Assembly (NCBI GenBank): GCA_023212695.1
Contig: JALCCG010000023.1
Span: forward strand, 1-64,000
Direction: 5' to 3'
Length of the DNA: 64,000 nt
Source of the DNA: Sporisorium sorghi
Taxonomy: Eukaryota > Basidiomycota > Ustilaginomycetes > Ustilaginales > Ustilaginaceae
Shown here: one piece after another, positions 46,193-55,321 of the stretch
How the letters are laid out: the number at the start of each line of letters is the position of its first letter
Numbering within the stretch: the first letter of the stretch is position 1
Program-made: the position numbers and the translations under genes
Notes under the pieces: model-generated
Told to the model about the DNA's origin: nothing
The model's database searches: none
Seen by the model: the letters and a program-made list of their open reading frames with translations, nothing else

Positions 46193-47163
46193 TGTTGCAA
46201 GACGGAATGGATATGGATGCGGACTTTAACGATGGAACGGTACAGGGCCAGGAGCTTTATGAGTGGACCGTAGATGCTGATTCCTCCAAGACCCGTTTAG
46301 ATAAATACATAACGGAGAGCCTAGGAGAAGAAGTTTCGCGCTCCCAGGTGCAGTTGTGGATTACAGATGGACATGTTAAGGTCAACGAGGGACCTGTAAA
46401 ATCCAATTATAAGGTGAGTCTGGGTGATCATATTGTGCTGAGTGTACCTCAGCCATCGGTAGTTGAGATTATTCCGGAGGACATCCCGCTTGAAATTGCT
46501 TTTGAAGATCGGGACGTGATTGTGGTAAATAAACCGAGAGGGATGGTGGTTCACCCGGCACCGGGGCACTCGTCCGGAACGCTTGTGAATGCGCTGATGT
46601 TTCACTGCAAGGACTTGTCAGGCATTAACGGGGAGCTTCGGCCTGGCATCGTTCATCGAATTGACAAGGATACAACCGGTTTAATTATGGCAGCCAAGAA
46701 CGATAAAGCTCATGCTTCTCTGGCCGCTCAATTGAAGGACCATAGCGTGAACCGTCGTTATTTGGCTCTTGTACATGGAAATATCAGTCATGATCAAGGA
46801 ACGATTGATGCACCTATCGGCAGGGATGCGCAGGATCGTAAATTATATACGGTGACGGACCGAAACAGCAAGCATGCAGTTACTCATTTTACCGTGGTGG
46901 AACGGTTCGGAGACTATAGTCTTCTCGAGCTGAAGCTGGAGACAGGACGAACGCATCAAATCCGCGTGCATATGAAGTATATCGGCCATCCGCTTGTGGG
47001 TGATCCCGTATACGGCAAGAGCAAGGGAATCAAACTGAACGGGCAGGCGCTTCATGCAGCCGTTTTAGGTTTTGTCCATCCTTCAAGCGGACAGTACATG
47101 GAGTTTTCTGCACCGATGCCGAAGGATATGGAGGAATTGCTGGCTATCCTAAGGGGCCGCTAG
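46189..47163 (+). CDS. RluA/RluD-family 23S rRNA pseudouridine synthase (YlyB-like)
   Basis: A 324-residue enzyme with an N-terminal S4 domain (SRSQVQLWITDGHVKVN) and the catalytic domain with Asp159 in HRIDKDTTGL. It likely modifies helix 69 or a nearby site of 23S rRNA. It overlaps lspA by four bases (ATGA); ATG 46192 is also possible. About 20 acidic residues precede the S4 domain. The stop codon lies inside its own terminator. Confidence 0.9.
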   Translation: MMLQDGMDMDADFNDGTVQGQELYEWTVDADSSKTRLDKYITESLGEEVSRSQVQLWITDGHVKVNEGPVKSNYKVSLGDHIVLSVPQPSVVEIIPEDIPLEIAFEDRDVIVVNKPRGMVVHPAPGHSSGTLVNALMFHCKDLSGINGELRPGIVHRIDKDTTGLIMAAKNDKAHASLAAQLKDHSVNRRYLALVHGNISHDQGTIDAPIGRDAQDRKLYTVTDRNSKHAVTHFTVVERFGDYSLLELKLETGRTHQIRVHMKYIGHPLVGDPVYGKSKGIKLNGQALHAAVLGFVHPSSGQYMEFSAPMPKDMEELLAILRGR

Positions 47164-47176
47164 CGGTTCCTTTTTT
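47151..47176 (+). terminator. Terminator overlapping the end of the rluD-like gene
   Basis: AAGGGGCCGC (47151-47160) pairs fully with GCGGTTCCTT (47163-47172, two G-T pairs) with six Ts. The TAG stop (47161-47163) is in the loop. Confidence 0.75.
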
Positions 47177-47177
47177 C

Positions 47178-47207
47178 TTGCGTTTGAATTGTCGGGTATG
47201 TTATAGT
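47178..47207 (+). promoter_or_regulatory. Extended -10 sigma-A promoter of a small gene/leader
   Basis: TTGCGT (47178-47183), an 18-base spacer and TATAGT (47202-47207), with a TG pair one base before the -10 (TGTTATAGT). Transcription would begin near 47214, about ten bases before the next ribosome site. Confidence 0.65.
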
Positions 47208-47238
47208 GACGATAACTTTAATGAAGGAGGTGAGCAGG

Positions 47239-47400
47239 ATGAATATCGAGATGGTAAACAACCGTATTAGCCAGCTGCCTGTATCTATGGCTGGCATTGT
47301 TCATGCATTTCTCTACAGCGGGAGAGGTCTGTCCAATTTCAATTATATGGTTGTACCATCGCGAGAAGTCACCTGCCTGCCTGCACGGATTAAGCCCTAA
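47239..47400 (+). CDS. Small 53-residue protein or leader peptide upstream of the ABC-F gene
   Basis: It starts at ATG 47239 and is preceded by a near-perfect AAGGAGGTGA (47223-47232). It has no recognised family; it starts MNIEMVNNRISQLPVS, with a mildly hydrophobic middle and a basic end. It has its own promoter and is followed by a strong terminator and then an ABC-F gene. Its stop codon TAA lies in the loop of a small hairpin (TAAGCC 47391-47396 with GGCTTA 47405-47410). It could be a free small protein or a leader whose translation controls the terminator. Confidence 0.55.
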   Translation: MNIEMVNNRISQLPVSMAGIVHAFLYSGRGLSNFNYMVVPSREVTCLPARIKP

Positions 47401-47453
47401 TTAAGGCTTACTATTCTTAAGGGTCCACGGAGCTTGCTCTGTGGGCCCTTTTT
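47391..47453 (+). promoter_or_regulatory. Terminator and possible competing hairpin upstream of the ABC-F gene
   Basis: A 14-base-pair terminator (AAGGGTCCACGGAG 47419-47432, CTCTGTGGGCCCTT 47437-47450, then TTT) is certain as a hairpin. A second possible pairing of CCCTAATTAAG (about 47395-47405) with CTTAAGGG (47416-47423) would cover the 5' arm of this terminator, giving a mutually exclusive pair. That second structure is inferred. Confidence 0.5.
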
Positions 47454-47542
47454 GCATTTGCAGCGCCTGGTTCTTCTCCAGCTAACAGGCATTCGAACAG
47501 TACGGATGAAATTTGTTCGGAGCATACAGGAGGAAACCTAAT

Positions 47543-49513
47543 ATGAATATGATTAATGTACAAAAACTTACTCAATACCACGGCGCCAATCTGGTGCTGG
47601 ACCAGATATCATTTGAAATACAAGAAGGCGAGAAGGTTGCTCTCATCGGAAGCAACGGAAGCGGAAAGTCAACGCTGATGCGTCTTCTTGCTGGTCATGA
47701 CAAGCCAACCGAAGGACAATTGGCGATAAAGAAGAATGCGAAAATCGGATATTTGGAGCAAATTCCGAGCAATATGGATGCCTGGACGGTGATGGATGTT
47801 CTGTCACAAGGTTTGAGTCATCTGGCGGACTACCGAACGGAGATGACAGAGCTTGAGAAGAAAATGAGTGATGTTGAGATCGCTGCGGATGCAGTGCAAT
47901 TAGATCGTGTACTCCACCGCTATTCAGCTCTTCAGGAGCGGTTTGAGATCGAGGGCGGTTATGAACTGGAGGCCAGCATCGATAGGATTGCTTCAGGGCT
48001 TCAAATCTCCAAGCGTGAGTACGGGCTTACCTTCGGCTCGTTGTCTGGCGGAGAACAAACTCGGGTGATGCTGGCATCACAGCTGATCGTACAGCCGGAA
48101 TTGCTGCTGCTTGATGAACCGACCAATCATCTGGATTTGGCACGTACCGAATGGCTGGAGGGTTTTCTGCGCGACTATCCGGGAACCTGCGTCATTATCT
48201 CCCATGACCGATATTTTCTCGATCGGGTGGTGTCCAAAACGATTGAGATCGAGGATGGGGAAGTTTTCACAGCCAATGGCGGTTACACCGCATTTATGAG
48301 AGATAAGGAGGAACGGTTGCTCCAACAGTTTGCGGAGTATCAAGAGCAGCAGAAAGTGATCAAAAAGATGAAGGAATCAATCAAGCAGCTGGAGGAATTC
48401 GGACGCATCGGCGGCAATGAGAAATTTTTCAAACGGGCGGCATCCATGCGCAGGGCGCTGGAACGGATGGAACAGGTCAAGAGGCCTGTATTGGAACGGA
48501 GGCAAGCTGATTTTGATCTCAATCCGCAGGATCGTTCGGGCCGCCGTGTGGCATACTTTGAACAAGTTGAGGTTGCTTACGGAGATCAGAGGGTGCTGAG
48601 AGGGGCATCCGGCTTGCTAGAGTATGGTGAGAAGATTGTGCTCATGGGCTCGAACGGCAGCGGTAAAACAACGCTCTTCAAGGTGCTGATGGGAGAGCTG
48701 ATGCCGGATTCCGGAACGCTGGAATGGGGTTCCAGGGTGGATGTGGGCTACTTGGCGCAACAAGAAGAGCCGGAGAATCCCAAGGAATCCGTGCTTCAAT
48801 ATTTCCGCGGCAAGGCCGGGGTTGAGGAAGGCGAAGCTCGCGGGATATTGGCAAGGTATCTGTTCTACGGAGCGGCTGTATTCAGGACGGTCGGGCAGCT
48901 GTCGGGCGGTGAATGGACACGATTAAGGTTAGCGCTGCTTATATACCAGAAACCGAATCTGCTTCTTCTGGATGAACCAACCAACCATTTGGATATCGCC
49001 TCACGCGAAGCACTGGAGGATGCATTGCGAGATTATGCGGGGACCGTACTTGCCATCTCTCATGACCGGTATTTTGTCAATCAGCTGTCTCATAAAGTAT
49101 GGGATTTGGAACAAGGCAAGCTTATCGTTTACTTGGGAAATTATGATGATTTTCGAGCCAAGAAGGATCAGTTGGCTGCAGCATCACTTGCAAGAGAGCT
49201 TCCAGGCGGAAGAGATGACATTGCCTTGCCGAGGATAGCACAGCAGAAAGCGAAGGAGAAGACCAGCGCTCAACCTGCGCAACATTCAAACCGAATAAGA
49301 GAGAATCCATCTTCTGCCGAACGGAGCCATTGGCTGGAGGAGGAGATCGACCGTTTGGAGAGGCTTATTCAACAGCTTGATGGATGGCTTGAGACAGAGG
49401 ATCCGATGGTTGACGGAACGGATGCAGCGCTTCTGGAACAGCGCTGGAATGAGCGTGAGTCGCTGGCTGCGAATCGTGACGAGCTCCTGGCGGAATGGCT
49501 GGAATTGTCTTAA
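47543..49513 (+). CDS. ABC-F family ATPase
   Basis: A 656-residue soluble protein with two ATPase domains and no membrane segment, the ABC-F plan for translation factors or ribosome-protection proteins. Walker A is GSNGSGKST (36-44) and GSNGSGKTT; the signatures are LSGGEQTR and LSGGEWTR; Walker B is LLLDEPTNHLD in both halves. A linker of about 80 residues between them (about 245-325) would reach the ribosome. The C-terminal tail (about 545-656) is polar with a coiled coil. ATG 47543 follows AGGAGG. Whether it protects against an antibiotic or is a housekeeping factor cannot be decided from the sequence. Confidence 0.85.
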   Translation: MNMINVQKLTQYHGANLVLDQISFEIQEGEKVALIGSNGSGKSTLMRLLAGHDKPTEGQLAIKKNAKIGYLEQIPSNMDAWTVMDVLSQGLSHLADYRTEMTELEKKMSDVEIAADAVQLDRVLHRYSALQERFEIEGGYELEASIDRIASGLQISKREYGLTFGSLSGGEQTRVMLASQLIVQPELLLLDEPTNHLDLARTEWLEGFLRDYPGTCVIISHDRYFLDRVVSKTIEIEDGEVFTANGGYTAFMRDKEERLLQQFAEYQEQQKVIKKMKESIKQLEEFGRIGGNEKFFKRAASMRRALERMEQVKRPVLERRQADFDLNPQDRSGRRVAYFEQVEVAYGDQRVLRGASGLLEYGEKIVLMGSNGSGKTTLFKVLMGELMPDSGTLEWGSRVDVGYLAQQEEPENPKESVLQYFRGKAGVEEGEARGILARYLFYGAAVFRTVGQLSGGEWTRLRLALLIYQKPNLLLLDEPTNHLDIASREALEDALRDYAGTVLAISHDRYFVNQLSHKVWDLEQGKLIVYLGNYDDFRAKKDQLAAASLARELPGGRDDIALPRIAQQKAKEKTSAQPAQHSNRIRENPSSAERSHWLEEEIDRLERLIQQLDGWLETEDPMVDGTDAALLEQRWNERESLAANRDELLAEWLELS

Positions 49514-49664
49514 GCTGGATTTTGCTGATGAGGCTTAAGTCTATGACATACGATCAAGCTGAAAAAGTACAAATCATTTGATATATAATGCATGGCTCCT
49601 GCCGAGATTTTACGGCATATTTATGGATGAATATCATTGCAAGAGTAGGAGATGAATACAAATC

Positions 49665-50918
49665 ATGAGTATTGACAAATATCAGGAAACGTACATTCAG
49701 CAAAACTTTGCTAACCGTATCGGCGGTGCCAACTATGGCAAAGATACAGCCATTTATAAATTTGAGAAAATCAAGAGAGCGAAGGCAGCTGCGAAGCAGG
49801 AGCATCCGAACACGGAGCTTATCGATATGGGTGTTGGCGAGCCGGACGAGATGGCGGACGCAGGCATCGTGGCGAAGCTCGCTGAGGAAGCCTCCAAGCG
49901 GGAAAACCGGGGATATGCGGATAACGGAATTCCTGAGTTTAAGGAAGCGGCTGTTCGCTACTTGAAGAATGTGTTTGGAGTCGAAGGAATCGATGCGGCT
50001 ACAGAAGTGCTGCACTCCATTGGTTCCAAACCTGCACTGGCTATGCTGCCATCCTGCTTCATTAACCCGGGGGATGTAACCATTATGACGGTTCCGGGAT
50101 ATCCCGTGCTTGGCACGCACACCAAGTATTTGGGCGGCGAAGTATACAATGTGGAATTGAAAAAAGAAAACGCGTTTTTGCCGGATCTCAGTTCCATTCC
50201 TGAAGACATTGCACGCCGTGCAAAACTGCTCTACCTGAACTATCCGAACAACCCGACGGGCGCCAGCGCAACCGTTGAGTTTTTCTCCGAGGTTGTGGAA
50301 TGGGCTCGCAAGTACGGAGTTGTCGTCGTCCACGATGCTCCATATGCAGCGCTCACCTACGATGGCTTGAAGCCCCTCAGCTTCCTCTCCGTACCTGGCG
50401 CGAAGGATGTTGGCGTGGAGCTTCACTCCTTGTCCAAATCCTACAACATGACAGGATGGCGCATCGGCTTCATCGCCGGCAATCCGCTTGTGGTCAAAGC
50501 GTTTGGCGATGTGAAGGACAACAACGACTCCGGTCAATTCATAGCCATTCAAAAGGCAGCTGCATACGGCTTGGATAATCCGCAAATTACCGAGAAGATT
50601 GCAGAGAAGTATTCGCGTCGTCACAATATGCTGGTGGACGTGCTGAATGAACTTGGCTTTACAGCCGAGAAACCGAAAGGCTCCTTCTTCCTGTATGTGG
50701 AGGCTCCAAAAGGAGTTAAAGGCGGCCGCCGCTTTGAGTCCGGAGAGGACTTCTCCCAATATCTGATCCGCGAGAAACTGATCTCTACGGTGCCTTGGGA
50801 TGATGCAGGACATTTCGTTCGCTTCTCCGTGACCTTCATTGCTGACGGTGAGGAAGAAGAGAAACGGGTGATTTCCGAAATTCGCAGCAGACTTAGCGAT
50901 GTGGAATTCGAATTTTAA
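49665..50918 (+). CDS. dapL: LL-diaminopimelate aminotransferase
   Basis: A 417-residue PLP enzyme of fold type I. Motifs are GVGEPDEMAD, the YPNNPTGA turn and the PLP lysine K258 in SLSKSYNMTGWRIGF. The length and wording fit the DapL group, which converts tetrahydrodipicolinate to LL-diaminopimelate in one step, so it could feed MurE. Other class I aminotransferases look similar, so the substrate is probable, not proven. AGGAGATGA precedes the ATG. A TATAAT (49584-49589) is in its upstream region. Confidence 0.75.
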   Translation: MSIDKYQETYIQQNFANRIGGANYGKDTAIYKFEKIKRAKAAAKQEHPNTELIDMGVGEPDEMADAGIVAKLAEEASKRENRGYADNGIPEFKEAAVRYLKNVFGVEGIDAATEVLHSIGSKPALAMLPSCFINPGDVTIMTVPGYPVLGTHTKYLGGEVYNVELKKENAFLPDLSSIPEDIARRAKLLYLNYPNNPTGASATVEFFSEVVEWARKYGVVVVHDAPYAALTYDGLKPLSFLSVPGAKDVGVELHSLSKSYNMTGWRIGFIAGNPLVVKAFGDVKDNNDSGQFIAIQKAAAYGLDNPQITEKIAEKYSRRHNMLVDVLNELGFTAEKPKGSFFLYVEAPKGVKGGRRFESGEDFSQYLIREKLISTVPWDDAGHFVRFSVTFIADGEEEEKRVISEIRSRLSDVEFEF

Positions 50919-50968
50919 TAGCGTAATAAACTCTGTTCGAAACGCGACAACTTTCGACATGATCGAGG

Positions 50969-50997
50969 TTGACATCTCCTGTGGGGTCTGTCATAAT
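50969..50997 (+). promoter_or_regulatory. Sigma-A promoter of the pyr operon
   Basis: A perfect TTGACA (50969-50974) and CATAAT (50992-50997) are 17 bases apart, giving a start near 51004. Confidence 0.85.
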
Positions 50998-51003
50998 GAG
51001 ATC

Positions 51004-51164
51004 AATCGAATAGCACCTTTAAATCAGTCCCGTGAGGCTGGCAAGGTAACGTGAACCGAGGTTCATTAACAGGAGGCATAGCTCTGTCTGCGGATAGATG
51101 CTGCGCTTTCCACACTATCTCTATGAGATCAACTCCTTGTCCAAGCCGGGCAAGGAGTTTTTTT
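51004..51164 (+). promoter_or_regulatory. PyrR-controlled attenuator leader of the pyr operon
   Basis: The PyrR-binding loop is visible at 51026-51045 as AGTCCCGTGAGGCTGGCAAG, close to the consensus. The terminator is AACTCCTTG (51131-51139) with CAAGGAGTT (51151-51159) and six Ts. With UMP bound, PyrR stabilises the anti-antiterminator and transcription stops before pyrR. Only this one attenuator is visible in the operon. Confidence 0.9.
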
Positions 51165-51208
51165 GTGTGTAAGAAACCCACGGATCGTCAGGAACTGGAA
51201 AGGGCTAA

Positions 51209-51796
<588 letters not shown>

Positions 51797-51798
51797 TC

Positions 51799-52710
51799 AT
51801 GACAACAGCCATTTCAGTGAAAGAACGCAGCCTCTTAGGATTGAAGGATATTAGCAGAGACGAGATTGGATCGATCTTGAATCGGGCGGCATATTGGGAA
51901 GCGCAGTCCGACAAAGTGGTACCGGTACTCAAATCAAAATTTGCGGTTAATATGTTCTTCGAGAACAGCACCAGAACGAGATTTTCTTTTGAAATGGCTG
52001 AGAAAAGACTCGGCGCCGAGGTGATGAACTTTGCAGCGGCAGCCTCAAGTGTAGAGAAGGGCGAGTCGATCTACGATACCGTGCGGACCTTGGAATCGAT
52101 GGGGATTGACGCAGGTGTCATCCGCTTGAAACCTTCAGGAGTGCTTCAAGAACTGGCAGAACGGGTGTCGATTCCACTGGTGAATGCAGGAGATGGCAAC
52201 AATGAGCATCCAACGCAGGCACTGCTTGACCTATATACAATGAAGAAAAGTTTCGGAGAGCTTAAAGGATTAACGGTGTCTATCATCGGAGATATCAAAC
52301 ACAGCAGGGTGGCGCGTTCGGACTTGTGGGCGCTGCAGAAATTCGGAGCGCATGTGCAGTTCTGCGCACCGGAAACGATGCAGGCACCAGAGCTTGCCCA
52401 GTATGCACCTTATGTATCGATGGAGACGGCGCTGAAGGCTGATGTGGTTATGATGCTGAGGGTTCAGCTGGAGCGTCATAACGCAGGAGTATTCAAATCC
52501 AGCGCGGAATACCGGGAGCAGTACGGTCTTACGGAAGAACGGGCAGCGAGGCTGTCAGGGCACACGATGATTATGCATCCGGCACCCGTGAACCGGAACG
52601 TTGAAATTGATGACACGGTTGTGGAAAGTCCCAGATCGATGATATTCAATCAGATGGCGAACGGAGTGCCGATTCGCATGGCGGTCATGGAACGGGCGAT
52701 GAAGGGTTAA
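51799..52710 (+). CDS. pyrB: Aspartate carbamoyltransferase catalytic subunit
   Basis: A 303-residue enzyme that joins carbamoyl phosphate and aspartate. The carbamoyl-phosphate motif is S57-T-R-T-R61, then HPTQALLDLYT and the late MHPAPVNRNVEI. It follows pyrR directly; the uracil permease pyrP that separates them in Bacillus is missing. No regulatory subunit (PyrI) is present. Confidence 0.97.
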   Translation: MTTAISVKERSLLGLKDISRDEIGSILNRAAYWEAQSDKVVPVLKSKFAVNMFFENSTRTRFSFEMAEKRLGAEVMNFAAAASSVEKGESIYDTVRTLESMGIDAGVIRLKPSGVLQELAERVSIPLVNAGDGNNEHPTQALLDLYTMKKSFGELKGLTVSIIGDIKHSRVARSDLWALQKFGAHVQFCAPETMQAPELAQYAPYVSMETALKADVVMMLRVQLERHNAGVFKSSAEYREQYGLTEERAARLSGHTMIMHPAPVNRNVEIDDTVVESPRSMIFNQMANGVPIRMAVMERAMKG

Positions 52711-52821
52711 CCTGAAGCACGAATATGGATGAATAATATTAATAATTATACACAAACATGAATTTTTATTATACAATATACAAAGAAGCGAACGGTGCTT
52801 CTGCTGCGGAGGGGAACCAAG

Positions 52822-54123
52822 ATGCAAATGCAAGTGATAAGGAATGCCAAAGTGATCAATGAACAAGGACAGCTCGAAGACAAACATATCGTCATTGCAG
52901 ACGGATTGATTCAGTCGGTTGTGAGTGAGGCTGGAGCCTTGCCGGAAGCGGGCGAGAACGTGCGGATAATCGATGCCGAGGGCAAACTGGTCACACCGGG
53001 ATTCATCGATATGCATGTGCACTTGAGAGAGCCGGGTTATGAGCATAAGGAAACGATCGAGAGCGGCAGCCGCTCAGCAGTGAAGGGCGGATTTACGACC
53101 ATCGCCTGCATGCCTAACACAAGGCCGGTTACCGACTCGCCTGAAACGGTGAAACTGATACTGGACAAAGCGAGTGAGGCGAATCTTGCGAAGGTGCTGC
53201 CTTACGCTGCAATAACCAGGAATGAGCTGGGTCGTGAACTGACAGACTTCGAAGCCTTGAAGGCAGCGGGGGCGATTGGATTCACGGATGACGGGGTCGG
53301 CGTACAGAACGCACAGATGATGAAAGATGCCATGAAAAAAGCTAAAGCGCTGGGCATGCCGGTTATCGCTCACTGCGAGGACGATTCGCTGGTAAAGGGA
53401 GCTTGCGTGACCGAAGGCAAGTTCGCCCAGCAGCATGGCCTGAAAGGAATTCCGAACGAGTCGGAAGCGATCCATGTCGGACGGGATATTTTGCTGACGG
53501 AAGCCACCGGGGTACACTACCATGTATGCCATGTGAGCACAGAGCAGTCCGTACGTTTGATCCGCCAGGCGAAGGCGATTGGCATCTCGGTAACGGCTGA
53601 GGTATGCCCGCACCATCTGGTACTCTCGGACGAAGATATTCCCGGCCTTGATGCAAACTGGAAGATGAATCCGCCGCTGCGCACTCCGCGTGACGTAGAG
53701 GCTTGTATAGAAGGTCTGCTGGACGGAACGCTTGATATGATCGTGACGGATCACGCCCCGCACAGCGCTGAAGAGAAAGCCAAAGGCATGGAGCTCGCAC
53801 CATTCGGTATCGTTGGATTCGAAACGGCATTTCCACTGCTCTATACCAAGTTTGTTGCAACAGGCAAATGGGATCTCGCATTGCTGGTCAAACGGATGAC
53901 AAGTGATCCGGCAAGAGTATTCGGTCTTGCAACGGGTGTGCTGGAAGCCGGGGCAGCAGCGGACCTGACCATGATTGACCTGGAAGCCGAGAAGGAAGTG
54001 AACCCGGAAGAGTTCGCTACGAAAGGCCGCAACACTCCATTCACCGGCTGGAAGCTGAAGGGCTGGCCTGTGATGACTTGGGTGGACGGCGATATGAAAT
54101 GGTCCGAACAAAATGGATTTTAA
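52822..54123 (+). CDS. pyrC: Dihydroorotase
   Basis: A 433-residue zinc amidohydrolase. The metal ligands lie in H65-V-H67 (DMHVHLREPG), with HCED, CHVST and the catalytic DHAPHS. ATG 52822 has GGAGGGG upstream. The 111-base gap from pyrB is notably A/T-rich, with a TACAAT-like box, but no complete promoter is clear. Confidence 0.95.
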   Translation: MQMQVIRNAKVINEQGQLEDKHIVIADGLIQSVVSEAGALPEAGENVRIIDAEGKLVTPGFIDMHVHLREPGYEHKETIESGSRSAVKGGFTTIACMPNTRPVTDSPETVKLILDKASEANLAKVLPYAAITRNELGRELTDFEALKAAGAIGFTDDGVGVQNAQMMKDAMKKAKALGMPVIAHCEDDSLVKGACVTEGKFAQQHGLKGIPNESEAIHVGRDILLTEATGVHYHVCHVSTEQSVRLIRQAKAIGISVTAEVCPHHLVLSDEDIPGLDANWKMNPPLRTPRDVEACIEGLLDGTLDMIVTDHAPHSAEEKAKGMELAPFGIVGFETAFPLLYTKFVATGKWDLALLVKRMTSDPARVFGLATGVLEAGAAADLTMIDLEAEKEVNPEEFATKGRNTPFTGWKLKGWPVMTWVDGDMKWSEQNGF

Positions 54124-54183
54124 GTAACACTTAGGCCAATGACTTATAAAATATATTACACATAGATGACAGGAGTGATCGGG

Positions 54184-55320
54184 ATGCAGGCAAGATTGTT
54201 ACTGGAGGACGGTACGCTGTTCAGCGGAAAATCCTTCGGCGCGGATGCTGAAATGACCGGAGAGGTTGTTTTCAATACAGGGATTACAGGATATCAAGAG
54301 GTGCTGAGCGACCCGTCCTACTGCGGACAGATCGTGACGATGACGTACCCTTTGATCGGAAACTACGGCATCACGCGGGATGACTTTGAATCCATTCGGC
54401 CGTTCGTCCACGGATTCGTTGTTCGTCGTCATGAGCCTGTTCCTAGCAACTGGCGTGCAGAATACAGCGTTGACAGCTTGTTGAAGGAATATGGAATTCC
54501 AGGGATCAGCGAAATCGATACACGGATGTTGACCCGCATCATCCGTCATTACGGAACCATGAAGGGGATTCTGACAACGTCCAACAAGCCGGTAGAAGAG
54601 CTGAAGGAAATGCTCGGCGACACAACGATTGCTGAACTTCGCAATCAAGTGGCAAGTACTTCAACACCGCAAATGTTTACGAGCCCCGGCTCCAAGGAAC
54701 GGATCGTTCTGGTTGACTTCGGTGCAAAAAGCGGGATTTTACGCGAGCTGACTTCCCGTGGCTGCGATGTAATCGTGGTTCCGCATGACACCACTGCGGA
54801 CGAAATCCGCAGACTCCATCCGGATGGAATCCAGTTGTCCAACGGCCCTGGGGACCCGAAAGATGTTCCGTACGCTGTAGATATGGTCAAACAACTGCTT
54901 GGCGAATATCCGATCTTCGGCATCTGCCTGGGTCATCAATTGTTTGCACTGGCTGCGGGCGCTGACACCGAGAAGCTAAAATTCGGACACCGCGGCGGGA
55001 ACCATCCGGTTAAAGAGCTTGCCAGCGGACGCTGCTATATTACTTCCCAGAATCATGGGTTTACAGTAAATGAAGATTCCGTTAAAGGCACGGAGCTTGA
55101 AGTCACGCATATCAACAACAACGATAAAACGATTGAAGGCTTGAAGCACTCGAAATTCCCGGCCTTCTCCGTACAGTATCACCCTGAAGCTGCACCTGGA
55201 CCGCACGACAGCAGCTATCTGTTCGATCAATTCCTTGAAATGATAAGAGACCATAAAGAGAATGAAGTCCGGAAGCCGCGCCAGGCGGTTCTGGCCGCAG
55301 CCGTGAAAGGAGCTCGCTAA
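54184..55320 (+). CDS. carA: Carbamoyl-phosphate synthase small subunit (pyrimidine-specific)
   Basis: A 378-residue glutaminase subunit that delivers ammonia to CarB. The catalytic triad is Cys248 in GICLGHQ, His333 and Glu335 in YHPEAAPGP. As it is inside the pyr operon it corresponds to Bacillus PyrAA. ATG 54184 has AGGAGTGATC upstream. carB starts one base after the stop. Confidence 0.95.
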   Translation: MQARLLLEDGTLFSGKSFGADAEMTGEVVFNTGITGYQEVLSDPSYCGQIVTMTYPLIGNYGITRDDFESIRPFVHGFVVRRHEPVPSNWRAEYSVDSLLKEYGIPGISEIDTRMLTRIIRHYGTMKGILTTSNKPVEELKEMLGDTTIAELRNQVASTSTPQMFTSPGSKERIVLVDFGAKSGILRELTSRGCDVIVVPHDTTADEIRRLHPDGIQLSNGPGDPKDVPYAVDMVKQLLGEYPIFGICLGHQLFALAAGADTEKLKFGHRGGNHPVKELASGRCYITSQNHGFTVNEDSVKGTELEVTHINNNDKTIEGLKHSKFPAFSVQYHPEAAPGPHDSSYLFDQFLEMIRDHKENEVRKPRQAVLAAAVKGAR

Positions 55321-55321
55321 T

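Noticed and set aside
49554..50975. A 473-codon open frame on the minus strand opposite dapL
   Set aside because: It is the antisense of a strongly conserved aminotransferase gene, has no ribosome site and gives a protein unlike any family.
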